Shown here: positions 57,228 through 64,000 of the stretch, in pieces
Numbering within the stretch: position 1 is the stretch's first letter
Layout of the letters: every line of letters starts with the position of its first letter
NCBI RefSeq assembly: GCF_028682175.1
Contig: NZ_JANHKS010000004.1
Location: 186,001 to 250,000 of the forward strand
DNA length: 64,000 bases
Direction of reading: 5' to 3'
Source of the DNA: Pseudomonas putida
GTDB lineage: Bacteria > Pseudomonadota > Gammaproteobacteria > Pseudomonadales > Pseudomonadaceae
The notes under the pieces: generated by a model
Database searches by the model: none
Seen by the model: only the letters and a program-made list of their open reading frames with translations
Told to the model about the DNA's origin: nothing
Translations under genes and position numbers: made by a program

Positions 57228-58127
57228 ATGTCCCTTCCCCAAAGCGTACGTCTGGTCGAGGTAGGCCCACGAGACGGACTGCAGAATGAAGCGCAGCCCA
57301 TCAGCGTCGCCGACAAGATCCGCCTGGTGGATGACCTGACAGACGCGGGGCTGAGCTACGTCGAAGCCGGCAGCTTCGTATCGCCCAAATGGGTGCCGCA
57401 AATGGCCGGATCTGCCGAAGTATTCAACGGCATCCAGCGCAAGGACGGCGTCACCTACGCCGCCCTCGCCCCCAACCTGCGGGGCTTCGAAGATGCACTG
57501 ACAGCCGGCGTGCGTGAAGTCGCGGTGTTCGCAGCAGCCTCCGAGGCGTTTTCCCAACGCAATATCAATTGCTCGATCAGCGAGAGCCTCGACCGCTTCC
57601 TGCCGATCATGGAAGCAGCGCGCCTGCACGGCATCAGGGTGCGCGGTTACGTTTCATGCGTACTGGGCTGCCCGTACGAAGGCGTCGTTGCGCCCAAACA
57701 GGTGGCGGCGGTGGCGAATGAGCTGTTCGCCATGGGCTGTTACGAAGTGTCACTGGGGGACACCATCGGCACGGGCACCCCGGGCGCGACTCGCGAGCTG
57801 TTCGATGTGGTGGCCGGGCAGATTCCACGCGGGCGGCTGGCCGGGCACTTCCATGACACCTATGGCCAGGCGCTGGCGAACATCTACGCCAGCCTGCTGG
57901 AAGGCATCCAGGTGTTCGACAGCTCCGTCGCCGGGCTGGGCGGATGCCCTTATGCCAAGGGCGCCACCGGCAATGTCGCCAGTGAAGACGTGGTGTACAT
58001 GCTGGAGGGCTTGGGGATCGAGACAGGAATCGACCTGAACAAACTGATAGGCGCCGGTCAACGGATCAGCCAGGTGCTGGGACGTGCCAACGGCTCCAGA
58101 GTAGCGAAGGCACGTTTGTCGGGCTGA
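57228..58127 (+). CDS. liuE: Hydroxymethylglutaryl-CoA lyase
   Basis: Cleaves HMG-CoA to acetoacetate and acetyl-CoA, the last step of leucine breakdown (also called mvaB). The 299-residue TIM-barrel protein shows 'VRLVEVGPRDGLQNEAQPI' (metal Asp), 'EAGSFVSPKWVPQM', 'VSCVLGCPYEGVV', 'AGHFHDTYGQALAN' (metal His pair) and 'GLGGCPYAKGATGNVASEDVVYML' with the catalytic Cys. It has an AAGGAGC ribosome-binding site. It directly follows liuR and is separated from liuA by the CrcY-like RNA. Confidence 0.95.
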   Translation: MSLPQSVRLVEVGPRDGLQNEAQPISVADKIRLVDDLTDAGLSYVEAGSFVSPKWVPQMAGSAEVFNGIQRKDGVTYAALAPNLRGFEDALTAGVREVAVFAAASEAFSQRNINCSISESLDRFLPIMEAARLHGIRVRGYVSCVLGCPYEGVVAPKQVAAVANELFAMGCYEVSLGDTIGTGTPGATRELFDVVAGQIPRGRLAGHFHDTYGQALANIYASLLEGIQVFDSSVAGLGGCPYAKGATGNVASEDVVYMLEGLGIETGIDLNKLIGAGQRISQVLGRANGSRVAKARLSG

Positions 58128-58148
58128 TGTGCGACAACTTGTCACAGA

Positions 58149-58191
58149 GTGTTACCCTGCTCGGCAGTGAGGTGCTGGAAACGGGTAACAC
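58149..58191. promoter_or_regulatory. Candidate CbrB-binding inverted repeat upstream of the sRNA
   Basis: GTGTTACC (58149-58156) and GGTAACAC (58184-58191) form an exact inverted repeat about 85-125 bp upstream of the sigma-54 promoter. They resemble TGTTAC/GTAACA half sites reported for CbrB. Confidence 0.55.
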
Positions 58192-58274
58192 GGAAACACA
58201 CAGGTCTGATTTCGGCCGCTGGCCAAATCCCTGATTTCCCGCAAAGCCCCGATTTCCGGGAACCTGAAAAAATT

Positions 58275-58288
58275 GGCATGGCATCTGC
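58275..58288 (+). promoter_or_regulatory. Sigma-54 (RpoN) promoter of the CrcY-like sRNA
   Basis: TGGCATG-N4-CTGCT has GG at 58275-58276 and GC at 58287-58288, exactly 10 nt between them as sigma-54 requires. Transcription would start near 58299. Confidence 0.85.
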
Positions 58289-58298
58289 TATGTCTTAC

Positions 58299-58655
58299 GT
58301 ACAACAAAAATAAAAAATTGTGACAACCCAATAAAAACAAGACGTATCGGCTCTGACATAACAAGAACAACACGGACAGAGACGCAGCTAACTGATTTTT
58401 TTGGAGTGGATCGCTTTGTGAGGCCTCTGGTCTCTCAACCGGACAGAGAACAATAAAACTGCCCCAAGGCAGCTACCGTACCGGATGAATCGCAAGATCG
58501 AAGCAGCATCAGCGCTCAAAAAAATACGTTTGCTCTTGGCCCCGAATGGGGGTCGCTCAAAAAGCAAAAAAGGTCTGGCCACCAAAAACAACAACAGGCC
58601 GCCTAAAAACAAAAAAGAGCATGCAACGATTTGGAGGGGAGCCCAGGCTCCCCTT
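58299..58655 (+). ncRNA. crcY: CrcZ/CrcY-family small RNA (Hfq/Crc decoy)
   Basis: An apparent ~355-nt transcript lies between a sigma-54 promoter and a GC hairpin at 58636-58653. It is rich in A-rich Crc/Hfq target motifs (AAnAAnAA type), for example ACAACAAAAATAAAAAA, AATAAAAACAAG, AACAAGAACAACA, AACAATAAAAC, AAAAACAACAACA and AAAAACAAAAAAG. Such RNAs titrate Hfq/Crc and relieve catabolite repression, and are induced by CbrAB when preferred carbon is short. In P. putida, CrcY lies just downstream of mvaB; the gene here directly upstream is liuE/mvaB, the same position. Exact ends are estimated. Confidence 0.85.
58636..58653 (+). terminator. 3' hairpin of the CrcY-like RNA
   Basis: GGGGAGC and GCTCCCC pair around a CCAG loop. 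The following sequence is only weakly T-rich, so processing or termination here is likely but not certain. Confidence 0.6.
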
Positions 58656-58701
58656 CATGCTGTCTGGCGTTCAGAAAACTTTCCCTTACTGTCGACTCCC
58701 C

Positions 58702-58794
58702 CCGTAGCAGCACGGCTTGCCGGCGGGAGCGGCGTGTCAGACGGCACATGAGTCACCGATCCGCCGCCCCCGCCGGCAAGCCGTGCTGCTACGG
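58702..58794. repeat. REP doublet (CCGTAGCAGCACGGCTTGCC class)
   Basis: Inverted copies between the sRNA and the liuA operator. Confidence 0.9.
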
Positions 58795-58829
58795 TGCCTA
58801 TCCCCGCAAACTTCTTCATTCAGGCAGCG

Positions 58830-58866
58830 TTGACATCGACTGCGCTCAGGTTTACGTTAACGTAAA
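58830..58866 (+). promoter_or_regulatory. liuA promoter with LiuR operator
   Basis: TTTACGTTAACGTAAA (58851-58866) is a perfect 16-bp palindrome. A TTGACA -35 at 58830-58835 and a TACGTT -10 at 58853-58858 (17-nt spacing) put the operator over the -10, so bound LiuR would block transcription of liuABCD. Confidence 0.8.
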
Positions 58867-58922
58867 GGTCATTCAACCCCTTTCTGACAGCCCCTCCAAA
58901 AACAACAAGGGAACGCAGTCTC

Positions 58923-60086
58923 ATGAACTACCCCACCCTCAATTTCGGCCTCGGCGAAACCCACGACATGCTCCGCGACCAGGTTCAGGCCTTCGTCGCC
59001 GCAGAACTCGCGCCCCGTGCCGCGCAGATCGACAAGGACAATCTGTTTCCCGCCGACATGTGGCGCAAATTCGGCGAAATGGGGCTGCTGGGCATCACCG
59101 TCGGTGAAGAGTACGGCGGCGCGGGCCTGGGTTATCTGGCCCACGTAGTGGCGATGGAAGAAATCAGCCGTGGGTCGGCCTCGGTCGCCCTGTCCTATGG
59201 CGCGCACTCCAATCTGTGCGTGAACCAGATCAATCGCAATGGCAACCCGCAACAGAAGGCCCAATACCTGCCCAGGCTCATCAGCGGCGAACACATCGGC
59301 GCCTTGGCCATGAGCGAACCCAACGCCGGCTCCGACGTGGTGTCTATGAAGTTGCGCGCCGACAAGCGCGGCGACCGCTTCGTGCTCAATGGCAGCAAGA
59401 CCTGGATCACCAACGGCCCCGATGCCAATACCTATGTGATCTACGCCAAGACCGACCTGGAAAAGGGTGCACACGGCATCAGCGCGTTCATCGTCGAGCG
59501 CGACTGGAAAGGGTTTTCCCGCAGCAACAAGTTCGACAAGCTCGGCATGCGTGGCTCCAACACCTGCGAGCTGTTTTTCGACGATGTGGAAGTGCCTGAA
59601 GAGAACCTGCTCGGCGCCCTCAACGGCGGGGTCAAGGTGCTGATGAGCGGCCTGGACTACGAACGTGTGGTGCTCTCCGGTGGCCCGACCGGGATCATGC
59701 AGGCCTGCATGGACGTGGTGCTGCCCTACATTCATGACCGCAAACAGTTTGGCCAGAGCATCGGCGAGTTCCAGTTGATCCAGGGCAAGGTCGCCGACAT
59801 GTACACCCAGCTTAACGCCAGCCGCGCCTATCTGTACGCCGTGGCCCAGGCCTGCGAGCGCGGCGAAACCACGCGCAAGGACGCTGCGGGGGTAATCCTG
59901 TACTCCGCCGAACGCGCCACCCAGATGGCGCTGGACACCATCCAGATTCTCGGCGGCAACGGCTATATCAACGAATTCCCCGCCGGACGTCTGTTGCGTG
60001 ACGCCAAGCTGTACGAAATCGGCGCGGGGACCAGTGAGATCCGTCGCATGCTGATCGGTCGCGAACTGTTCAACGAAACGAAGTGA
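58923..60086 (+). CDS. liuA: Isovaleryl-CoA dehydrogenase
   Basis: An FAD-dependent acyl-CoA dehydrogenase making 3-methylcrotonyl-CoA. The 387-residue product shows '[22 protein letters not shown]', '[18 protein letters not shown]', '[21 protein letters not shown]' and '[20 protein letters not shown]'. The catalytic Glu is at the isovaleryl-specific position in '[18 protein letters not shown]'. First gene of liuABCD, under the LiuR operator. Confidence 0.95.
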   Translation: MNYPTLNFGLGETHDMLRDQVQAFVAAELAPRAAQIDKDNLFPADMWRKFGEMGLLGITVGEEYGGAGLGYLAHVVAMEEISRGSASVALSYGAHSNLCVNQINRNGNPQQKAQYLPRLISGEHIGALAMSEPNAGSDVVSMKLRADKRGDRFVLNGSKTWITNGPDANTYVIYAKTDLEKGAHGISAFIVERDWKGFSRSNKFDKLGMRGSNTCELFFDDVEVPEENLLGALNGGVKVLMSGLDYERVVLSGGPTGIMQACMDVVLPYIHDRKQFGQSIGEFQLIQGKVADMYTQLNASRAYLYAVAQACERGETTRKDAAGVILYSAERATQMALDTIQILGGNGYINEFPAGRLLRDAKLYEIGAGTSEIRRMLIGRELFNETK

Positions 60087-60094
60087 AGCAGCTG

Positions 60095-60122
60095 CAAGCT
60101 GCAAGCCCTAAGCCGCAAGCAA
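60095..60122. repeat. Tandem CAAGCYG-like heptads
   Basis: CAAGCTG-CAAGCCC-TAAGCCG-CAAGCAA lies a few bp beyond the liuA stop, the same type as at 37609-37636. It fills part of the 94-bp liuA-liuB gap. Confidence 0.6.
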
Positions 60123-60180
60123 CAGCGGTCTGCGCGGGTCGCAACTTCGGATTCCAGGCCTTGGTCGGAGTAACACTCAG

Positions 60181-61788
60181 GTGACAATTCTAAAAACACA
60201 TCTCAATCCGCGGTCTGCGGATTTCCAGGTCAACGAGCAGGCGTTGCGCAGTCAAACCGATGACCTGCACACTCTGCTTGCCCGCATCCATGAAGGCGGC
60301 GGCGCCAAGGCTCAGGAGCGCCATACTTCGCGAGGCAAACTGTTACCTCGCGAGCGCATCAACCGGCTGCTCGACCCTGGTTCGCCCTTCCTTGAGATCA
60401 GTCAATTGGCGGCCTATGAGGTCTACGGCGAAGAGGTTCCGGCTGCCGGGGTGATTGCCGGAATCGGCCGGGTCGAAGGCGTCGAATGCATGATCATCGC
60501 CAACGACGCGACGGTCAAAGGCGGCACCTATTACCCGCTGACGGTGAAAAAACACCTGCGCGCCCAGACCATCGCCCAGCAGAACCGCCTGCCGTGCATT
60601 TATCTGGTGGATTCGGGTGGCGCCAACCTGCCCCGGCAGGACGAAGTGTTTCCGGACCGCGAGCACTTCGGGCGCATCTTCTTCAATCAGGCCAACATGA
60701 GCGCCCAGGGCATCCCGCAGATTGCCGTGGTCATGGGTTCCTGTACCGCAGGCGGTGCTTATGTGCCGGCCATGGCCGACGAAGCGATCATGGTGCGCCA
60801 GCAGGCGACGATTTTTCTCGCAGGGCCTCCATTGGTGAAAGCCGCCACGGGCGAGGTGGTCAGCGCCGAGGACCTGGGTGGTGCCGACGTGCACTGCAAG
60901 ATTTCCGGCGTGGCCGACCACTACGCCGACAGTGACGAACATGCACTGGAACTGGCACGGCGTAGCGTCGCCAACCTCAACTGGCGCAAGCTGGGTCAGT
61001 TGCAACTGCGCACGCCGGTCTCGCCGTTGTACGCCAGCGATGAGCTGTATGGCGTGATTTCGGCCGACCCGAAACAGCCGTTCGATGTGCGCGAAGTGAT
61101 CGCACGACTGGTGGACGGCTCGGTGTTCGACGAATTCAAGGCGCTGTTCGGCACCACCCTGGTCTGCGGTTTCGCTCATTTGCACGGCTATCCGGTGGCG
61201 ATCCTCGCCAATAACGGGATCCTGTTCGCCGAAGCCGCACAGAAAGGCGCGCATTTCATCGAGCTGGCCTGCCAGCGCGGCATTCCACTGATCTTCCTGC
61301 AGAACATCACCGGCTTCATGGTCGGCCAGAAATACGAAGCTGGCGGCATCGCCAAGCACGGGGCCAAGCTGGTCACCGCAGTGGCCTGCGCCAATGTGCC
61401 CAAGTTCACGGTCATCATCGGTGGCAGCTTTGGTGCCGGCAACTACGGCATGTGCGGCCGCGCCTATGACCCGCGCTTCCTGTGGATGTGGCCCAACGCC
61501 CGGATCGGCGTGATGGGCGGCGAACAGGCGGCGGGCGTACTGGCGCAGGTCAAGCGCGAACAGGCCGAACGCAGCGGCCAGCCCTTCAGCCCCGAGCAGG
61601 AGGCCGAGATCAAGCGGCCGATCCTTGAACAGTACGAGCACCAGGGCCACCCCTACTACTCCAGTGCCCGCCTATGGGATGACGGCGTGATCGACCCGGC
61701 CCAGACCCGCGACATCCTGGCGCTGGCGATCAGCGCCTCGTTGAACGCCCCCATCGAACCGACGCGCTTCGGCGTGTTCCGCATGTGA
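60181..61788 (+). CDS. liuB: Methylcrotonyl-CoA carboxylase carboxyltransferase (beta) subunit
   Basis: Transfers CO2 from biotin to 3-methylcrotonyl-CoA, giving 3-methylglutaconyl-CoA. The 535-residue crotonase-fold protein has two halves: '[24 protein letters not shown]', '[17 protein letters not shown]' and 'VDSGGANLP' in the first; '[21 protein letters not shown]' and '[21 protein letters not shown]' in the second. It starts with GTG at 60181, after GGAGTAACACTCAG. No nearer in-frame ATG fits. Confidence 0.95.
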   Translation: MTILKTHLNPRSADFQVNEQALRSQTDDLHTLLARIHEGGGAKAQERHTSRGKLLPRERINRLLDPGSPFLEISQLAAYEVYGEEVPAAGVIAGIGRVEGVECMIIANDATVKGGTYYPLTVKKHLRAQTIAQQNRLPCIYLVDSGGANLPRQDEVFPDREHFGRIFFNQANMSAQGIPQIAVVMGSCTAGGAYVPAMADEAIMVRQQATIFLAGPPLVKAATGEVVSAEDLGGADVHCKISGVADHYADSDEHALELARRSVANLNWRKLGQLQLRTPVSPLYASDELYGVISADPKQPFDVREVIARLVDGSVFDEFKALFGTTLVCGFAHLHGYPVAILANNGILFAEAAQKGAHFIELACQRGIPLIFLQNITGFMVGQKYEAGGIAKHGAKLVTAVACANVPKFTVIIGGSFGAGNYGMCGRAYDPRFLWMWPNARIGVMGGEQAAGVLAQVKREQAERSGQPFSPEQEAEIKRPILEQYEHQGHPYYSSARLWDDGVIDPAQTRDILALAISASLNAPIEPTRFGVFRM

Positions 61789-61802
61789 CCGCAGGACTGC
61801 CC

Positions 61803-62621
61803 ATGACTGACTTCGACACGCTGGAACTCGAACGCGACCCTCGCGGTTTCATCACCCTGTGGCTCAATCGCCCGGAAAAGAACAACGCCTTCAACGCGCA
61901 GATGATCCGCGAACTGATCATTGCACTTGACCGCATTCAAAGTGACAGCAGCCTGCGCTTCCTGCTGCTGCGCGCCCGGGGCCGTCATTTCAGCGCCGGT
62001 GCAGACCTGGCCTGGATGCAGGAATCGGCCAATCTGGACTACAACACCAACCTTGGGGACGCCAAGGAACTGGGCGAGCTGATGTACAACCTCGCCAAGC
62101 TCAAGCTGCCCTCGCTGGCGGTGGTACAGGGCGCCGCCTACGGTGGTGCGCTGGGCCTTATCAGTTGCTGCGACATGGCCATCGGCGCCAGTGACGCACA
62201 GTTCTGCCTGTCGGAGGTCAAGATTGGCCTGGCCCCGGCGGTCATCAGCCCCTTCGTCATCCAGGCCATCGGCGAGCGCCATGCGCGGCGTTACGCGCTG
62301 ACGGCAGAACGTTTCGATGGCCTTCGGGCCAGGGAGATCGGCTTGCTGGCCGAGGCTTATCCGGCCGATCAGCTGGAATCCCAGGTCACGATCTGGGTCG
62401 ACAACCTGCTGCTCAATAGCCCCCAGGCCATGCGCGTCAGCAAGGATTTGCTGCGCGAAGTCGGCCACGGCGAACTGTCCCCTTCCCTGCGCCGCTTCTG
62501 CGAAAACGCCATCGCCCGCATTCGCGTCAGCAGCGAGGGCCAGGAAGGCCTGCGCGCCTTTCTGCAAAAGCGCGAGCCTGCCTGGCGCATCGATAACACC
62601 AATGGAGAGCCACGTTCATGA
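61803..62621 (+). CDS. liuC: 3-Methylglutaconyl-CoA hydratase (enoyl-CoA hydratase family)
   Basis: Hydrates 3-methylglutaconyl-CoA to HMG-CoA. The 272-residue crotonase-family protein has 'LNRPEKNNAFNAQMIREL', the oxyanion-hole segments 'FSAGADLAWM' and 'AAYGGALGLISCCDMAIGA', and 'LSEVKIGLAPAVISPFV'. I prefer the ATG at 61803 with AGGACTGCCC upstream. A GTG at 61785, overlapping the liuB stop (GTGA), is an alternative. Its end overlaps liuD by 4 nt. Confidence 0.93.
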   Translation: MTDFDTLELERDPRGFITLWLNRPEKNNAFNAQMIRELIIALDRIQSDSSLRFLLLRARGRHFSAGADLAWMQESANLDYNTNLGDAKELGELMYNLAKLKLPSLAVVQGAAYGGALGLISCCDMAIGASDAQFCLSEVKIGLAPAVISPFVIQAIGERHARRYALTAERFDGLRAREIGLLAEAYPADQLESQVTIWVDNLLLNSPQAMRVSKDLLREVGHGELSPSLRRFCENAIARIRVSSEGQEGLRAFLQKREPAWRIDNTNGEPRS

Positions 62622-64000
62622 GCGGCCCGAAGAAAGCTGTCTTGACGTCCGTGATGATCGCCAACCGCGGCGAAATCGCCTGCCGCGTTATGCGCACCGC
62701 AAAAGCCATGGGCCTGACCACGGTGGCGGTGCACAGCGCGACCGACCGCAACGCCCGGCACGTGCGCGAGGCTGACATCGCAGTGGACCTGGGCGGCAGC
62801 AAGGCGGCCGACAGCTACCTGCAGATCGACAAACTCATCGCCGCCGCCAAAAGCAGCGGCGCCCAGGGGATTCATCCCGGCTACGGCTTCCTGTCCGAAA
62901 ACGCAGGCTTTGCCCGCGCAGTGGAACAGGCCGGGCTGATCTTCCTCGGCCCGCCTGCCTCGGCCATCGATGCGATGGGCAGCAAGTCGGCAGCCAAAGC
63001 CCTGATGGAGACGGCCGGCGTGCCCCTGGTGCCCGGCTATCACGGCGAGGCCCAGGACCCTGCGACCTTCCGCGAGGCGGCGGCGCGCATCGGCTACCCG
63101 GTGCTGCTCAAGGCCACGGCGGGTGGCGGCGGCAAAGGCATGAAAGTCGTGGAACGCGACGAGGACCTGGCCGACGCACTGGCATCGGCTCAGCGCGAGG
63201 CACTCTCGTCGTTTGGCGACTCGCGGATGCTGGTCGAGAAATACGTGCTCAAGCCCCGTCATGTCGAGATTCAGGTATTCGCCGACCAACATGGCAACTG
63301 CCTGTACCTCAATGAGCGCGACTGCTCCATTCAACGCCGCCATCAGAAAGTCGTCGAAGAAGCCCCCGCTCCCGGCTTGAGCCCGGAACTGCGCCAGGCC
63401 ATGGGTGAGGCCGCTGTGCGGGCGGCCCAGGCCATCGGCTATGTCGGCGCCGGTACGGTGGAGTTTCTGCTGGACGCACGCGGCGAATTCTTCTTCATGG
63501 AGATGAACACCCGGCTGCAGGTCGAGCACCCCGTGACCGAAGCCATCACCCGTCTGGACCTGGTGGCCTGGCAGATTCGCGTGGCTCAGGGTGAGCCGCT
63601 GCCGATCACCCAGGAGCAGGTGCCACTGCGCGGCCACGCCATCGAGGTGCGGCTCTACGCTGAAGACCCGGCCAACGAGTTTCTGCCAGCCACCGGCCGG
63701 CTCGAGATTTATCGCGAGTCGGTTAAAGGCCCCGGGCGCCGAGTGGACAGCGGCGTCAGTGAAGGCGATGAAATTTCGCCGTTCTACGACCCGATGCTCG
63801 GCAAGCTGATCGCCTGGGGCGAAGACCGCGAACAGGCCCGCCTGCGCCTGCTGTCCATGCTGGACGAATTCGCCATTGCCGGCGTACGCACTAACCTTGC
63901 GTTTCTGCGGCGAATCATTGCGCATCCGGCCTTTGCCGAGGCCGAACTGGACACCGGATTTATCCCGCGCTACCAAAGCGAGCTTCTGCCTCCTGCCCAA
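62618..64000 (+). CDS. liuD: Methylcrotonyl-CoA carboxylase biotin carboxylase (alpha) subunit, 3' end outside window
   Basis: The partner of liuB. It carboxylates its own biotin with ATP and bicarbonate. The visible 461 residues cover the biotin-carboxylase half: 'MIANRGEIACRVMRTAKAMG' at the N-terminus, the ATP-grasp loop in 'KATAGGGGKGMKVV', 'RHVEIQVFADQHGNCLYLNERDCSIQRRHQKVVEEAP', and the signature 'MEMNTRLQVEHPVTE'. The biotinyl domain with its MKM motif should lie beyond the window edge (family length about 650 residues). It starts in an ATGA overlap with liuC. Confidence 0.95.
   Translation, partial: MSGPKKAVLTSVMIANRGEIACRVMRTAKAMGLTTVAVHSATDRNARHVREADIAVDLGGSKAADSYLQIDKLIAAAKSSGAQGIHPGYGFLSENAGFARAVEQAGLIFLGPPASAIDAMGSKSAAKALMETAGVPLVPGYHGEAQDPATFREAAARIGYPVLLKATAGGGGKGMKVVERDEDLADALASAQREALSSFGDSRMLVEKYVLKPRHVEIQVFADQHGNCLYLNERDCSIQRRHQKVVEEAPAPGLSPELRQAMGEAAVRAAQAIGYVGAGTVEFLLDARGEFFFMEMNTRLQVEHPVTEAITRLDLVAWQIRVAQGEPLPITQEQVPLRGHAIEVRLYAEDPANEFLPATGRLEIYRESVKGPGRRVDSGVSEGDEISPFYDPMLGKLIAWGEDREQARLRLLSMLDEFAIAGVRTNLAFLRRIIAHPAFAEAELDTGFIPRYQSELLPPAQ

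Noticed and set aside
58485..58751. 88-residue ORF in the liuE-liuA gap
   Set aside because: It lies within the CrcY-like RNA and runs into a REP element. The N-terminal part is Lys/Asn-rich because of the A-rich sRNA motifs, not because of coding.

Overview
The window is chromosomal DNA from a fluorescent-type Pseudomonas. GC content is high, and the gaps between genes carry the inverted REP doublets typical of this genus. The gene neighbourhoods are also characteristic: muxABC-opmB, tamAB, the liu leucine-degradation genes, and a trehalose/maltose-1-phosphate operon. No prophage, plasmid or CRISPR array was seen. The genes fill most of the sequence, mostly in minus-strand operons.

Layout. 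0.2-6.2 kb: a NifS/IscS-like cysteine desulfurase and a PatB/MalY C-S lyase flank an oppositely oriented two-gene cassette (a SatD-like protein and a DUF3307 membrane protein). The cassette is bounded by 55-bp terminal inverted repeats, each made of two palindromes. A likely Zur-controlled folE2-DUF1624 operon follows. 6.5-9.1 kb: gamma-glutamyltransferase and a TIGR04211-type SH3/coiled-coil membrane protein. 9.5-18.7 kb: a selenocysteine block with tRNA-Sec, selB, selA, fdhE and fdnIHG. Here fdnG is read through an in-frame UGA. 19.1-26.7 kb: glgE, treS-maltokinase and glgB, with a candidate AlgU promoter. 27-33 kb: a small proline-rich protein, an MgtC-like protein, a small unknown, a MocR-type regulator, an SDR and an MHYT-GGDEF-EAL protein. 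33-42 kb: the muxABC-opmB RND efflux operon. 42-52.4 kb: tpx, a divergent LysR/aldo-keto reductase pair, tamA/tamB, an acetyltransferase and xthA. 52.7-56.5 kb: a PstS-like/OmpA fusion protein, an acyl-CoA dehydrogenase and its divergent LysR regulator. 56.7-64 kb: liuR, liuE, a CrcZ/CrcY-type small RNA with a sigma-54 promoter, then liuABC and the 5' part of liuD, which runs off the end.

How the genes work together. selC, selB and selA make and deliver selenocysteine to formate dehydrogenase FdnG, which FdhE helps mature. GlgE, TreS-Mak and GlgB interconvert trehalose, maltose-1-phosphate and branched glucan. TamA and TamB form an outer-membrane assembly module. The liu enzymes take isovaleryl-CoA to acetoacetate plus acetyl-CoA under LiuR. 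A Crc-pathway antagonist RNA sits between the two halves of the liu locus.

The most unusual element is the inverted-repeat-bounded satD-DUF3307 cassette (1353-2846). Its repeat arms are identical while the palindrome loops differ. Its first gene looks like a nucleotidyl-cyclase-type fold joined to a helix-turn-helix, translationally coupled to a membrane protein. All assignments are by reading the sequence; no database search was run.
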